64,000 bases of DNA, from the NCBI RefSeq assembly GCF_014638275.1, contig NZ_BMFJ01000001.1:1414338-1478337 (forward strand). The letters run 5' to 3'. Of this stretch, positions 30,897 to 39,420 are shown in pieces (position 1 is the stretch's first letter; each line of letters starts with the position of its first letter). A model generated the notes under the pieces. That model ran no database searches and was not told where the DNA came from. It worked only from the letters and a program-made list of their open reading frames with translations. The translations under genes were made by a program, and so were the position numbers. The stretch comes from Primorskyibacter flagellatus (lineage in GTDB: Bacteria > Pseudomonadota > Alphaproteobacteria > Rhodobacterales > Rhodobacteraceae).

Positions 30897-31175
30897 TCAG
30901 GAATGGCGGAATCTCTGGAGCGTCGTCGCCTTGAGCGCCTGTTCGCCGTGGCGGCTGACCGCCCAGACCCATTCCTGGAATTCCTCCTCGCTCAGCGCGT
31001 AGCGTTCCAGCGCATCTTCCTGCGATACAAGGCCGTTGAGCACCGCCTTCACCACCGCGGCCTTGCGTGACGCGACCCATCTGCGGGTGTCGGCGGGGGG
31101 CAGGTCGGCGCGCGTCATCACGGTGCCGTCGGGCAATGTCACGGCCCTTGGCCCGGAGATTTTCTTAAGATACAT
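30897..31175 (-). CDS. sciP: SciP, small CtrA inhibitory protein (DUF1153)
   Basis: 92 residues. The sequence (MYLKKISGPRAVTLPDGTVMTRADLPPADTRRWVASRKAAVVKAV... then LSEEEFQEWV) matches the DUF1153 family. In Caulobacter SciP binds CtrA at promoters and blocks RNA polymerase recruitment. Here it is 121 bp upstream of ctrA on the same strand, so inhibitor and target may be co-regulated. It diverges from mnmA, 134 bp away. Confidence 0.93.
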   Translation of the reverse strand: MYLKKISGPRAVTLPDGTVMTRADLPPADTRRWVASRKAAVVKAVLNGLVSQEDALERYALSEEEFQEWVWAVSRHGEQALKATTLQRFRHS

Positions 31176-31309
31176 CGCGGATGATCCCTTTTCGTCCGGG
31201 CGCCATGTTTGCCGCTGCGGCTTAACGGGGGGTGAAATCGCGGGCTGTTATTCCGTCGCATTTTCTCTTATTGCATCGGACTTCCCGATTTGGCGCCGGA
31301 GACACCAGC

Positions 31310-32455
31310 ATGGCACTCGATCATACCACCGGACTGAACTCCCTCGGCTTTGCCAAGCCGCCGGCCGAGACGCGCGTCGTCGTGGCCATGTCCGGGGGAG
31401 TCGACAGCTCTGTCGTGGCGGCGATGCTGGCGGAGGAGGGCTATGACGTCGTCGGGGTCACGCTGCAGCTTTACGATCACGGGGCGGCGCTGGCCAAGAA
31501 GGGGGCCTGCTGTGCCGGGCTCGACATCCACGATGCGCGTCGGGTGGCCGAGGAGATGGGGTTCCCGCATTACGTGCTGGACTACGAAAATATCTTCAAG
31601 GACGCGGTGATCGACGAATTCGCCGACAGCTATCTGGCCGGAGCGACGCCGGTGCCCTGCATCCGCTGCAACGAGAGGGTGAAGTTCAAGGACCTGCTGC
31701 AGACCGCGCGGGAGCTTGACGCCGACTGCATGGCGACCGGCCATTACATCCAGCGCAAGCTCGGCGCGGCGGGGGCGGAGCTGCATTGCGCGGCGGATGC
31801 GAACCGCGATCAGAGCTATTTCCTGTTCTCCACGACGCCGGAGCAGCTGTCCTTCCTGCGCTTCCCTCTCGGGCATCTCGGGTCGAAGGCGGAAACGCGG
31901 GCCCTGGCGGCGAAATACGGGCTGGCAGTGGCGGACAAGCCGGACAGCCAGGACATCTGTTTCGTGCCGAACGGCAACTACGCGGCGGTGATCGAGAAGC
32001 TGCGCCCCGGTGCGGCGGATCCGGGCGATATCGTGGATACCTCGGGCCGGGTCCTCGGGCGGCACGACGGGGTGATCCACTACACGATCGGGCAGCGCCG
32101 GGGTCTGGGGATCGGCGGGCTTTCCGATCCGCTCTACGTGGTGAAGCTGGACGTGGAGGCGCGGCAGGTCGTGGTCGGCCCGAAGGAGATGCTCGCAACC
32201 CGGCAGGTGCCGGTGCGCGAGATCAACTGGCTTGGCGACGGCGGTTTCGCGGACATGGCGGAGCGGCACGTGTCGGTCAAGGTCCGCTCCACCCGTCCCC
32301 CGCGCGAGGCGATCCTGCGCCCGGTCTCGGCGACGGAGGCGGTGGTGGAACTGCTGACGCCGGAGGAAGGCGTGTCGCCGGGTCAGGCCTGCGTGTTCTA
32401 CGAGACGGGCGGGTCACGGATCCTGGGCGGCGGGTGGATCTGGCGCGGCTACTGA
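31310..32455 (+). CDS. mnmA: tRNA-specific 2-thiouridylase MnmA
   Basis: 381 residues from ATG 31310; the in-frame region upstream to 31232 is less likely coding. The PP-loop is [15 protein letters not shown]; the active-site cysteines are in [14 protein letters not shown] and the loop [11 protein letters not shown]. It transfers sulfur to U34 of tRNA-Lys/Glu/Gln using ATP and a cysteine-derived persulfide. It is convergent with the lpx cluster. Confidence 0.97.
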   Translation: MALDHTTGLNSLGFAKPPAETRVVVAMSGGVDSSVVAAMLAEEGYDVVGVTLQLYDHGAALAKKGACCAGLDIHDARRVAEEMGFPHYVLDYENIFKDAVIDEFADSYLAGATPVPCIRCNERVKFKDLLQTARELDADCMATGHYIQRKLGAAGAELHCAADANRDQSYFLFSTTPEQLSFLRFPLGHLGSKAETRALAAKYGLAVADKPDSQDICFVPNGNYAAVIEKLRPGAADPGDIVDTSGRVLGRHDGVIHYTIGQRRGLGIGGLSDPLYVVKLDVEARQVVVGPKEMLATRQVPVREINWLGDGGFADMAERHVSVKVRSTRPPREAILRPVSATEAVVELLTPEEGVSPGQACVFYETGGSRILGGGWIWRGY

Positions 32456-32466
32456 ATGGCGTCTGA

Positions 32467-32570
32467 GGGGGGCTGTCTGCCCCCCGGCGCTGATGCGCCT
32501 CCCCCCGAGGATACTTCCGGCAAGAAGAAAGGACCGAGCTTTCATCTTGCCTCAAATATCCCCGCCGGAG
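32467..32570. repeat. Junction repeat, copy 1 (inverted pair)
   Basis: A GGGGGGCTGTCTGCCCCCC hairpin is followed by an inverted pair of the shared unit: CCCCGAGGATACTTCCGGCAAG at 32503-32524 and its partner CTTGCCTCAAATATCCCCGCCGG at 32546-32568. It lies between convergent mnmA and lpxB. Related copies are at 44194, 51364 and 55632. Confidence 0.75.
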
Positions 32571-32580
32571 GCTTCCGACA

Positions 32581-33717
32581 TCAGAGCCGGGCGATGACCG
32601 CCTTTGCGGCGCGCAGGCCGGGGTCCTCTCCGCCCTCGCCGAGCCTTTCCATCGTCAGGGCCATGGCGGCGTCCTGGGCGCGCGGGTCCTTCAGCAGGTT
32701 CAGCGCGGCGGGCACGATCAGGTCGGGGCGGCAGTCGGGGCCGAGGAATTCGGGCACGGTGCGGCTGTCGGCCACGAGATTGACCAGCGTCACCGTGTCG
32801 GTGATCGCCATGCGCCGGATGATGGCGTAGGTCAGCGGGTTCATCCGGTAAGTGATGACCATGGGCGTGCGCGCCGCCGCCAGTTCCAGAGAGACGGTGC
32901 CGGACGCCGCGATGGCCACGTCGGCGGCGCGGAAGGCGGCACGCTTGACCGCGTCGCCCTCTGCCGGGTCGAGCAGGATCGGGGCAATGGTCCAGCCCTT
33001 CACCATCTCGCGCAAAAGCTCCGCGACGGGGGCGGCGGCGGGCAGGACAGCGCGCAGGCCGGGTCGGGCTTCGACCATGCGGATCAGGGTTTCGGCGAGC
33101 ACGGGCGCGATGCGGGTGACCTCTCCGCGCCGCGAGCCGGGGAGGAGCAGCGCGAGGGGGGCGTCGCCGATGCCCCTGGCCTCGCGGAAGGCCCTTGCCT
33201 CGGCTTCGGTCGCGCGGGGCTGGGTGGCTATGGGGTGGCCGACGAAATCGCAGTCCATGCCCGCGGCCTGCATCAGCGGCGGTTCAAACGGGAAGAGCGC
33301 GAGGACGTGGTCGATCACCTCGGCCATCTTTGCCGCGCGCCCCGGGCGCCAGGCCCAGACGGTCGGGGCGACGTAGTGGACGGTTCGGATCGTGCTGGCC
33401 GCCTTCACCAGACGGGCGACGCGCAGGCAGAAGTCCGGGCTGTCGATGGTAATCAGCATGTCGGGTTTCAGGGCCAGCACGGCCTCGGCGCATTCGCGGA
33501 TGCGGCGTTTCAGGTGAAAGTACTTCGGCAGGACCTCGGCGATCCCCATGACGGAGAGTTCGTCCATGGGAAAGCGGCTCTCCAGCCCTTCGGATGCCAT
33601 GCGGGGTCCGCCGACACCGTGGAATTCCACGTCCGGCACCAGCGTCTTCAGCCCGGCCATGAGCGACTGGCCTAGCGCGTCGCCCGAGGGTTCGCCGGCG
33701 ATCAGGAAGACTCGCAT
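32581..33717 (-). CDS. lpxB: Lipid-A-disaccharide synthase LpxB
   Basis: 378 residues. LpxB joins UDP-2,3-diacylglucosamine and lipid X into the lipid A disaccharide at the inner membrane. The opening FLIAGEPSGDALGQSLMAGLK and GVGGPRM, LLLPGSRRGEV and ASGTVSLELAAARTPMVITYR segments are diagnostic. The start codon overlaps the lpxI stop by 1 bp. It is the last gene of the envelope operon. Confidence 0.98.
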   Translation of the reverse strand: MRVFLIAGEPSGDALGQSLMAGLKTLVPDVEFHGVGGPRMASEGLESRFPMDELSVMGIAEVLPKYFHLKRRIRECAEAVLALKPDMLITIDSPDFCLRVARLVKAASTIRTVHYVAPTVWAWRPGRAAKMAEVIDHVLALFPFEPPLMQAAGMDCDFVGHPIATQPRATEAEARAFREARGIGDAPLALLLPGSRRGEVTRIAPVLAETLIRMVEARPGLRAVLPAAAPVAELLREMVKGWTIAPILLDPAEGDAVKRAAFRAADVAIAASGTVSLELAAARTPMVITYRMNPLTYAIIRRMAITDTVTLVNLVADSRTVPEFLGPDCRPDLIVPAALNLLKDPRAQDAAMALTMERLGEGGEDPGLRAAKAVIARL

Positions 33718-34517
33718 CAGGGTTCTGCCAGAAGGAAGAGGCCGTTGGCCTCAGCGGCGGCCAGCAGCGCGGGACGGTCGAGCAGCATGACGCCCCCGGC
33801 AGCGATGGCGATGCCGTCGAGGCCTGCGCGGGCGGCGGCCTGAACCGTGGCGGGGCCGATGGCGGGCATGTCGACGCGCAGGTCCTGACCCAGCTTGGGG
33901 CGTTTGACCAGCACGCCGCCCCTGCCCCGCAGATGCCGCGGGGTCGCGGCGACGAAGCCAAGCAGCGCATCGGTGCCCTGCAGCGTTTCGACCCCCAGGC
34001 AAAGCCCGGAGGCCACCACGCAGCCCTGCCCCACGTCGACCGGCGACAGCGCGTCGAGGATCGCGCGGGCGCGGGCGATGTCGGCGCGCGCGGTGTCGGA
34101 GGGTTCGGGGCCGGTCAGCAGGCCGGGGGTCGCGGTCAGGTCGGGGAGGAGGTCGTGGGCGCCAGTGACGGCAAAGCCCTGTTCCTCGAAAATCGCGATG
34201 ACAAGGCGCAGGAGGCCGTCATCCCCGCCCTGCATCGCTGCCATGATGCGCGGGGCAAGTGCGGTCATCACCGGGTCCAGCGCGGCGGGGTCGAGCGCCG
34301 GGCGGCTCATCGCGCCGGCAAGGACGACGCGGGTCACGCCCGCGGCGCGCAGGGCGGAGAAGAGCGCGCCGAGGTGTTCCATACGGTGGCGTTGGATGCG
34401 GGCTTCCGGCACGGCGACCTCTGCCCCGGCGAAGGCGATGCAGAGCGCGTCCGGGTCCGCCGCGGCGAGGGCTGCGGGCAGCGCGCCGCCCCCGGCGATG
34501 ATGCCGAGGCGGGACAT
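33717..34517 (-). CDS. lpxI: UDP-2,3-diacylglucosamine diphosphatase LpxI
   Basis: 266 residues. It is the LpxI-type (DUF1009) enzyme that makes lipid X and UMP, the alphaproteobacterial replacement for LpxH. Signatures are LGIIAGGGALPAALA, AGAMSRPALDP and, near the C-terminus, LVKRPKLGQDLRVDMPAIGP. It sits exactly between lpxA and lpxB, where pathway order predicts it, with 1-bp spacing or overlap on either side. Confidence 0.97.
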   Translation of the reverse strand: MSRLGIIAGGGALPAALAAADPDALCIAFAGAEVAVPEARIQRHRMEHLGALFSALRAAGVTRVVLAGAMSRPALDPAALDPVMTALAPRIMAAMQGGDDGLLRLVIAIFEEQGFAVTGAHDLLPDLTATPGLLTGPEPSDTARADIARARAILDALSPVDVGQGCVVASGLCLGVETLQGTDALLGFVAATPRHLRGRGGVLVKRPKLGQDLRVDMPAIGPATVQAAARAGLDGIAIAAGGVMLLDRPALLAAAEANGLFLLAEP

Positions 34518-34518
34518 G

Positions 34519-35322
34519 TCAGTGCTTGCCCGGCGTCAGGAAGGAGCGGTCGCTGTCGGCCATGACGAAATCGACGATCTCGCGCACGTAGTCGCTTTCG
34601 GTTTCCTGCCCGAGCCGGCGGGCACGGTCCTGAAAGGCGCCCTCGCCCTGTGCCAGCATCTGGAAGGCGGCGCGCAGGGCGGTGATGTCGGACCGCGCCA
34701 CGCCGCGCCGTTTCAGGCCGACGAGGTTCAGCCCGTCCAGCACGCCGCGCGGGGCCTGAACAAGCCCGTGCGGGATCACGTCGTTCGTCACCATGGTCAC
34801 CGCCCCGATGATCGCGCCGCGCCCGATGCGGACGAACTGGTGCACGCCGGAGAGGCCGCCGATGATGACTTCGTCCTCAATGATGCAATGCCCGGCCAGC
34901 GCGGCGTTGTTCACCACGATGACGTGGTCGCCGAGCTGGCAGTCGTGCGCGATGTGGCAGCCCGCCATGAACAGCCCGTCATCGCCGACGCGGGTCACGC
35001 CGCCGCCGCCGCCGGTGCCGGTGTTCATGGTGACGTGTTCGCGGATACGGTTGCGTTTGCCAACGATGAGCGAGGTCTCCTCGCCCTTGAATTTCAGGTC
35101 CTGCGGGATGCCGCCGAGAACGGCGAAGGGATGGACCAGCGTGTCCTCTCCGATCTCGGTCACGCCCTGGACGACGACATGGGACATCAGGGTGACGCGC
35201 GGTTTCAGCACGACCTTGGGGCCGATGTGGCAGAAGGGGCCGATGCGCACCCCTGCCCCGATCTGCGCGCCCTCCTCCACGATGGCGGAGGGGTGGATGT
35301 CTGCCGTGGGATCGATCGCCAT
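34519..35322 (-). CDS. lpxA: UDP-N-acetylglucosamine acyltransferase LpxA
   Basis: 267 residues, a left-handed beta-helix of hexapeptide repeats (HPSAIVEEGAQIGAGVRIGPFCHIG onwards) with a C-terminal helical part. It adds the first hydroxyacyl chain in lipid A synthesis. The catalytic histidine region is MAGCHIAHDCQLGDHVI. fabZ is 3 bp upstream, so the competing users of hydroxyacyl-ACP are co-expressed. Confidence 0.98.
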   Translation of the reverse strand: MAIDPTADIHPSAIVEEGAQIGAGVRIGPFCHIGPKVVLKPRVTLMSHVVVQGVTEIGEDTLVHPFAVLGGIPQDLKFKGEETSLIVGKRNRIREHVTMNTGTGGGGGVTRVGDDGLFMAGCHIAHDCQLGDHVIVVNNAALAGHCIIEDEVIIGGLSGVHQFVRIGRGAIIGAVTMVTNDVIPHGLVQAPRGVLDGLNLVGLKRRGVARSDITALRAAFQMLAQGEGAFQDRARRLGQETESDYVREIVDFVMADSDRSFLTPGKH

Positions 35323-35325
35323 GGC

Positions 35326-35790
35326 TTACTCCTTGGGAAGGTCCATCATCGCGGTGAACTCCGCCTCGCAGGCCATTTCGCCGTCCACCTCGGCCACGCC
35401 GGAGAATTTCCAGACCTTGCCGCCGGGTTTGCCGCGCAGGGTGGTCAGGCGCATCCTCAGAACGTCGCCGGGGACGACCATGCGGCGGAACTTGCAGCTG
35501 TCGATGGCCATGAAATAGACCAGCATGTTGCGGTCCTCCATGCCGAGGTCGACGCCGACCATGACGGCGGCGGTCTGGGCCATGGCCTCGACAATGGTGA
35601 CGCCCGGCATGATCGGCTTTCCGGGGAAATGGCCCAGGAAATGCGGTTCGTTCATGGTGACGTTCTTGATGCCGAGCGCGGTCTGGTAGCCGTCGATCTC
35701 CTCCACCCGATCGACCAGCAGGAAGGGGTAGCGATGCGGGATGATCCGCTGGATCAGCGCGATGTCGGCTGTCTTCAGGGTGTCGCTCAT
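35326..35790 (-). CDS. fabZ: 3-hydroxyacyl-[acyl-carrier-protein] dehydratase FabZ
   Basis: 154 residues from ATG 35790 ([14 protein letters not shown]); upstream codons to 35862 are not typical. Hotdog fold with [13 protein letters not shown] and the catalytic segment [20 protein letters not shown]. It dehydrates hydroxyacyl-ACP in fatty acid synthesis and balances flux with lpxA. Confidence 0.98.
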   Translation of the reverse strand: MSDTLKTADIALIQRIIPHRYPFLLVDRVEEIDGYQTALGIKNVTMNEPHFLGHFPGKPIMPGVTIVEAMAQTAAVMVGVDLGMEDRNMLVYFMAIDSCKFRRMVVPGDVLRMRLTTLRGKPGGKVWKFSGVAEVDGEMACEAEFTAMMDLPKE

Positions 35791-35874
35791 GGGCCTTCCT
35801 TTCCTTTTCGCCTCGGGTCCGTCGGCTGAGGCGTGCCTAGCAAGCCGGGTCACGGCGGGCAAGATACGGTGGCG

Positions 35875-36582
35875 TCAGTCCGACCCGGTCGGCGGTGTCG
35901 GGTCCTGCGCGGGGGCCGGGGTCCCGGTGTCGTCGGCGGGGCTGTCCGGCGCCGGGTCCGGGGTCACGGTGTCGATACCGGGCACGGGGGCACCGGCGGC
36001 CATCGCCGCGTCCAGCCGTTCGATCGCCAGCGCGGTGATGTCGATGGACTGGAGGGAGGCCAGAACGGTCGCCTTTTCCAGCACCACGACGGCACCGGAT
36101 TCCTCCATTATGCCGATCAGGACCGGATCGACGGAGCTGAGGATTTCGCGGCGCGCGGCATTGGCACGGTCCTGCAGGCGGCGCAGCTTGGCGTCCTGTT
36201 CGGTGCGGAAGGTCTGGACACGTTCGTCGAAGGCGGCCGCGGCGGCGCGGAAATCCTCGGTCGAGAGGGTGGCGCGGCGTTCCGTCAGGTCCTTTTCCTC
36301 GGCGGTCAGTTCACCTTCGATGCGCCGGTTCTCAGCCGCCAGTTCGCCGGACAGGTCGGCGATCTGCTGTTCCAGCGCGCGTCCCGCGGCGCTTTCGGTG
36401 ACGAGGCGTTCGCTGTCGATTGTGAGGATCGGGCTGGTGACGGCGGTGAAGTCAGACTGGGGGCCGGACTGGGCACCTGACTGCGGAGCCGACTGGGCGA
36501 GGGCCGGTGACGCGGTCAGCGTCCCGGCCAGCGCCAGTGTCACCACCAGTAGTGAGGCCCCGGTGAAGCGGCTGCGCGGCAA
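35875..36582 (-). CDS. OmpH/Skp-family periplasmic chaperone
   Basis: 235 residues from a TTG at 36582, which follows GAGGA and begins the signal peptide (cleavage after SPALA, about residue 29). The middle (about 45-180) is a long coiled-coil with the family opening ILTIDSERLVTESAAG. The last ~40 residues are a Pro/Asp/Thr-rich low-complexity tail, absent from E. coli Skp (161 residues). Skp holds unfolded outer-membrane proteins for BAM; its place right after bamA is the classic order. Confidence 0.9.
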   Translation of the reverse strand: MPRSRFTGASLLVVTLALAGTLTASPALAQSAPQSGAQSGPQSDFTAVTSPILTIDSERLVTESAAGRALEQQIADLSGELAAENRRIEGELTAEEKDLTERRATLSTEDFRAAAAAFDERVQTFRTEQDAKLRRLQDRANAARREILSSVDPVLIGIMEESGAVVVLEKATVLASLQSIDITALAIERLDAAMAAGAPVPGIDTVTPDPAPDSPADDTGTPAPAQDPTPPTGSD

Positions 36583-36589
36583 GCCGTCC

Positions 36590-38953
36590 TCAGAACTGCG
36601 ACCGGATGGAGACGTTGAACGTCTGCTCGCGGTCGAAGCTTTCCTTCTTCAGCGCCTTGGAGAAGTTGAAGCGCAGCGGCCCGATCGGCGTGTCCCAGAA
36701 CAGCGACAGGCCGACGACATGGCGGAAGGCCCCGCTGTCGTCGCCGACAACACCGGCCGCACCGGCCGAGGACGCGCCCACATCCCAGACGTTGGCGATG
36801 TCGTAGAAAGCACCGCCGGAGACGCCGTATTCCTCGGGCAGGCCAAGGGGGAATTCCGCCTCGAAGCTGGCCACCGCGTAGATGTTGCCGCCAAGCGCGT
36901 TGTCGAAGGCGGCCCCGCCCCCGGTCGTGCCGATCTGGCGCGGGCCGAAGCCATCGGGTTCAAAGCCGCGCACATAGTCGCTGAGGATCGCGAGGCGGTC
37001 CATCGTGCGGCTGGAGCCCTTGGTGTAGTTCAGCATCCCGCCACGGACGGAGGCGCGCAGGGTCACTTCCTCGTTCAGGATGCGGGTCTGGGCGACGGCG
37101 CGGGTCTTGGTGTGGACGTACTGCACATCGCCGCCGATCCCGGCGAAGTCCTGGCCGAATTCGAACAGAACGCCCTTGTTCGGGTCCAGCCCGGTTTCCC
37201 GGCTGTCGTAGCTGAAGTTGTAGCCGATGGTACCCGCGCCGATCTTGCCCTGCGCGACTTCGCCGGTGATGACGCTGCCGATGGTGGCGTTTGTCGACGC
37301 CTTCATTTCGGATTCCTTGTATCCGAAATTCAGGTTCAGCTTGGTCCGGTCGGTGAGCGGGAAGGTCAGGCCGGTGGAGAAGGCCAAGACCTCCGTGTCG
37401 TAATCGACGTTGTCCGCCTCCGTCTCCGTGTAGCCGAGCGCGAAGTCGAAGGCGACGTCGCGGCCCAGGAAGGCGGGTTCGGTGAACTTGATGCCGTAGG
37501 TCTGGTTGGCCTCTGCCCCGGAGAAGGTCAGGTTCAGGCGCTGGCCCCGGCCGAGGAAGTTGGTTTCCGCGAAGGACACGGCGATGCCGAAGCCGGAGTT
37601 GGTCGAATAGGTGCCCCCGAAGGCGAGCGAGCCCGTGGGCTTTTCCACCACGTCGACGTCCACGACCACCTGATCGGCGGTGGAGCCTTCGCGCGCGTTC
37701 ACGTCGGCGCTTTCGAAGAAGTCGAGCGCGCGGATGCGTTCTGCGGCCTCGCGGATCTGGCGCGGGTTGAAGGGGTCGCCTTCGACCGTGCGGAACTGGC
37801 GGCGGATCACGGCGTCGAGCGTCGTGGTATTGCCTTCAACGTCGATGCGTTCGACGAAGATGCGGGGCCCGCGGGTCAGCACGAATTCCACGTCCAGCGT
37901 CAGGTCGCGGTCGTTGCGGGTCACACGCGGTTCGACGCGCAGGAAGTCGAGCCCTTCGCGGATGGCGAGGTTTTCCATCCGGGCGATGGCGTTCTCGACC
38001 AGCGTCGGGGAATAGACCACGCCGGGGCGCAGCTTGATGACCGACTCGTAGAGTTCGGCGTCGGCCTGCGGGTAATCGCTGACCACGGTGATCGCGCCGA
38101 ACCTGAACTGCTGGCCTTCCTGCACGTTGAAGGTGACGAAATAGCCGTCACGTTCGCGCGCCAGTTCGGCGTTCACGGCGGTGGTGCGGAAGTCGATGTA
38201 GCCGCGGGACAGGTAGAAGTCGCGCAGAAGCTGTTCGTCGAACTGCAACCGGTCCTCGACCAGGGTGTCGCGGCCGATGATCTGGCGGAACAGACCGGCC
38301 TGCTTGGTGCCGAGCACGCGGCGCAGGCGGCGGTCGGAATAGACGGTGTTACCGACGAAACCGATGCGGTTGACCTCGGAGTTGCGGCCCTCGAACACCT
38401 CGTAGACGAGGTCGACGCGGTTGTCGGACTGGCGGATGATCTTGGGCGTCACGCGGGCCGAGATACGACCCTGCTGCGAATAGGTCTCCGCGATCGCCTC
38501 GGCGTCGGACTGGGCGCGGGTCGGGGAGAAGACGAGCCGCGGCTTGGACTGGATGATCTCGGCCAGATCCTCGTCCTTGAGCTTGCGGTTGCCCTCGAAC
38601 CGGATGCGGTTGACCGTCGGATATTCCGTGACCGCGATGACCAGCGTACCGCCGCGCGGCGTGACCTCGACGCTTTCGAAGAGGCCGGAGGCGACGAGGC
38701 GCTGGTAGGCGTCGTTCAGCTGCGCCGCCGAGACGGCCTCACCACGGGCGATTCCCGCGTAGCTCAGCACGGTGCCGGTTTCGATTCGGGCGTTGCCGTC
38801 GACCTGCACGGAATTGAAACGGTAGCTTTGTGCCTGCGTCATGTCCGGCGCGGTGACGATGGTCGTCCCGGCCAGCAGTGCGGCGATGACGGTCCTGTTT
38901 GCTCGGCCCCGTCGCGACGAGGTGCGTGCCCCGTACGGCGTTGTTTTCTTCAT
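36590..38953 (-). CDS. bamA: Outer membrane protein assembly factor BamA
   Basis: 787 residues with a signal peptide (about 1-42, ending TQAQ), five POTRA domains to about residue 420, and a 16-stranded Omp85 barrel. POTRA-like repeats are visible (RIRFEGNRKLKDEDL; RIGFVGNTVYSDRRL; RIDVEGNTTTLDAVIR). The barrel ends with a terminal phenylalanine (SIRSQF). BamA is the essential insertase for outer-membrane proteins. A possible internal promoter lies just upstream. Confidence 0.98.
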   Translation of the reverse strand: MKKTTPYGARTSSRRGRANRTVIAALLAGTTIVTAPDMTQAQSYRFNSVQVDGNARIETGTVLSYAGIARGEAVSAAQLNDAYQRLVASGLFESVEVTPRGGTLVIAVTEYPTVNRIRFEGNRKLKDEDLAEIIQSKPRLVFSPTRAQSDAEAIAETYSQQGRISARVTPKIIRQSDNRVDLVYEVFEGRNSEVNRIGFVGNTVYSDRRLRRVLGTKQAGLFRQIIGRDTLVEDRLQFDEQLLRDFYLSRGYIDFRTTAVNAELARERDGYFVTFNVQEGQQFRFGAITVVSDYPQADAELYESVIKLRPGVVYSPTLVENAIARMENLAIREGLDFLRVEPRVTRNDRDLTLDVEFVLTRGPRIFVERIDVEGNTTTLDAVIRRQFRTVEGDPFNPRQIREAAERIRALDFFESADVNAREGSTADQVVVDVDVVEKPTGSLAFGGTYSTNSGFGIAVSFAETNFLGRGQRLNLTFSGAEANQTYGIKFTEPAFLGRDVAFDFALGYTETEADNVDYDTEVLAFSTGLTFPLTDRTKLNLNFGYKESEMKASTNATIGSVITGEVAQGKIGAGTIGYNFSYDSRETGLDPNKGVLFEFGQDFAGIGGDVQYVHTKTRAVAQTRILNEEVTLRASVRGGMLNYTKGSSRTMDRLAILSDYVRGFEPDGFGPRQIGTTGGGAAFDNALGGNIYAVASFEAEFPLGLPEEYGVSGGAFYDIANVWDVGASSAGAAGVVGDDSGAFRHVVGLSLFWDTPIGPLRFNFSKALKKESFDREQTFNVSIRSQF

Positions 38954-38989
38954 TGCTCAGACCCGGTCCGATGTCCCCTATTGCATCGT

Positions 38990-39017
38990 GAGTAACCCGT
39001 CGCCGGGGGCTTGTCAA
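38990..39017 (-). promoter_or_regulatory. Possible internal promoter of bamA
   Basis: Minus-strand TTGACA (39012-39017) and TTACTC (38990-38995) are 16 bp apart, about 37 bp from the bamA start. The -10 is poor. The 200-bp gap after the small membrane gene also has a T-rich stretch on the minus strand (about 39030-39043). Confidence 0.4.
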
Positions 39018-39153
39018 AATCAAGTGACGGCAAAAAGAAAAAGGTGCGCGATCCGTGTGGAAAGCGCACCGCCAAGTTTGGCGGACCGGACCCGACTGCC
39101 TGCCGGAAACCGATCCCGAGGTCGGGCCGCTGCCACGGCCCTGGGGGAAACTG

Positions 39154-39387
39154 TCAGTGTAGGAGAGAGCCGATCCAGCTTCCGGCGGCCAGCGCCAGGA
39201 GGACGGTTCCGATGGTGAAAAGACGGTCCCGGTTGATGTCGACGAGAAGCGACATGCCCGTGTAACCCTGCTGAATCATTTGCATCTGTTCTACCCACTT
39301 GGTCGGTTCTGTGTCGCGGTTCGCCCCGCGGTCTGATCCGAAACTGGCGGCGAATTGGGGCGGAATTCCGACGTCAATTGTGGCCAT
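39154..39387 (-). CDS. Small membrane protein in the rseP-bamA gap
   Basis: 77 residues from ATG 39387; ATG 39285 would give 43. The C-terminal half (GYTGMSLLVDINRDRLFTIGTVLLALAAGSWIGSLL) has one clear membrane span. The N-terminal half is hydrophilic and may be unstructured or untranslated. It lies 33 bp after rseP on the same strand. I recall similar one-span proteins in related genomes but know no function; the position suggests an envelope role. Confidence 0.65.
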   Translation of the reverse strand: MATIDVGIPPQFAASFGSDRGANRDTEPTKWVEQMQMIQQGYTGMSLLVDINRDRLFTIGTVLLALAAGSWIGSLLH

Positions 39388-39420
39388 TTCGCGGCGGAGC
39401 GGAAAATCCGCCTTACAGTG

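Noticed and set aside
35741..38995. 1084-codon plus-strand frame opposite ompH and bamA
   Set aside because: Antisense shadow of bamA and ompH; repetitive Val/Asp/Gly composition is a by-product of codon bias.
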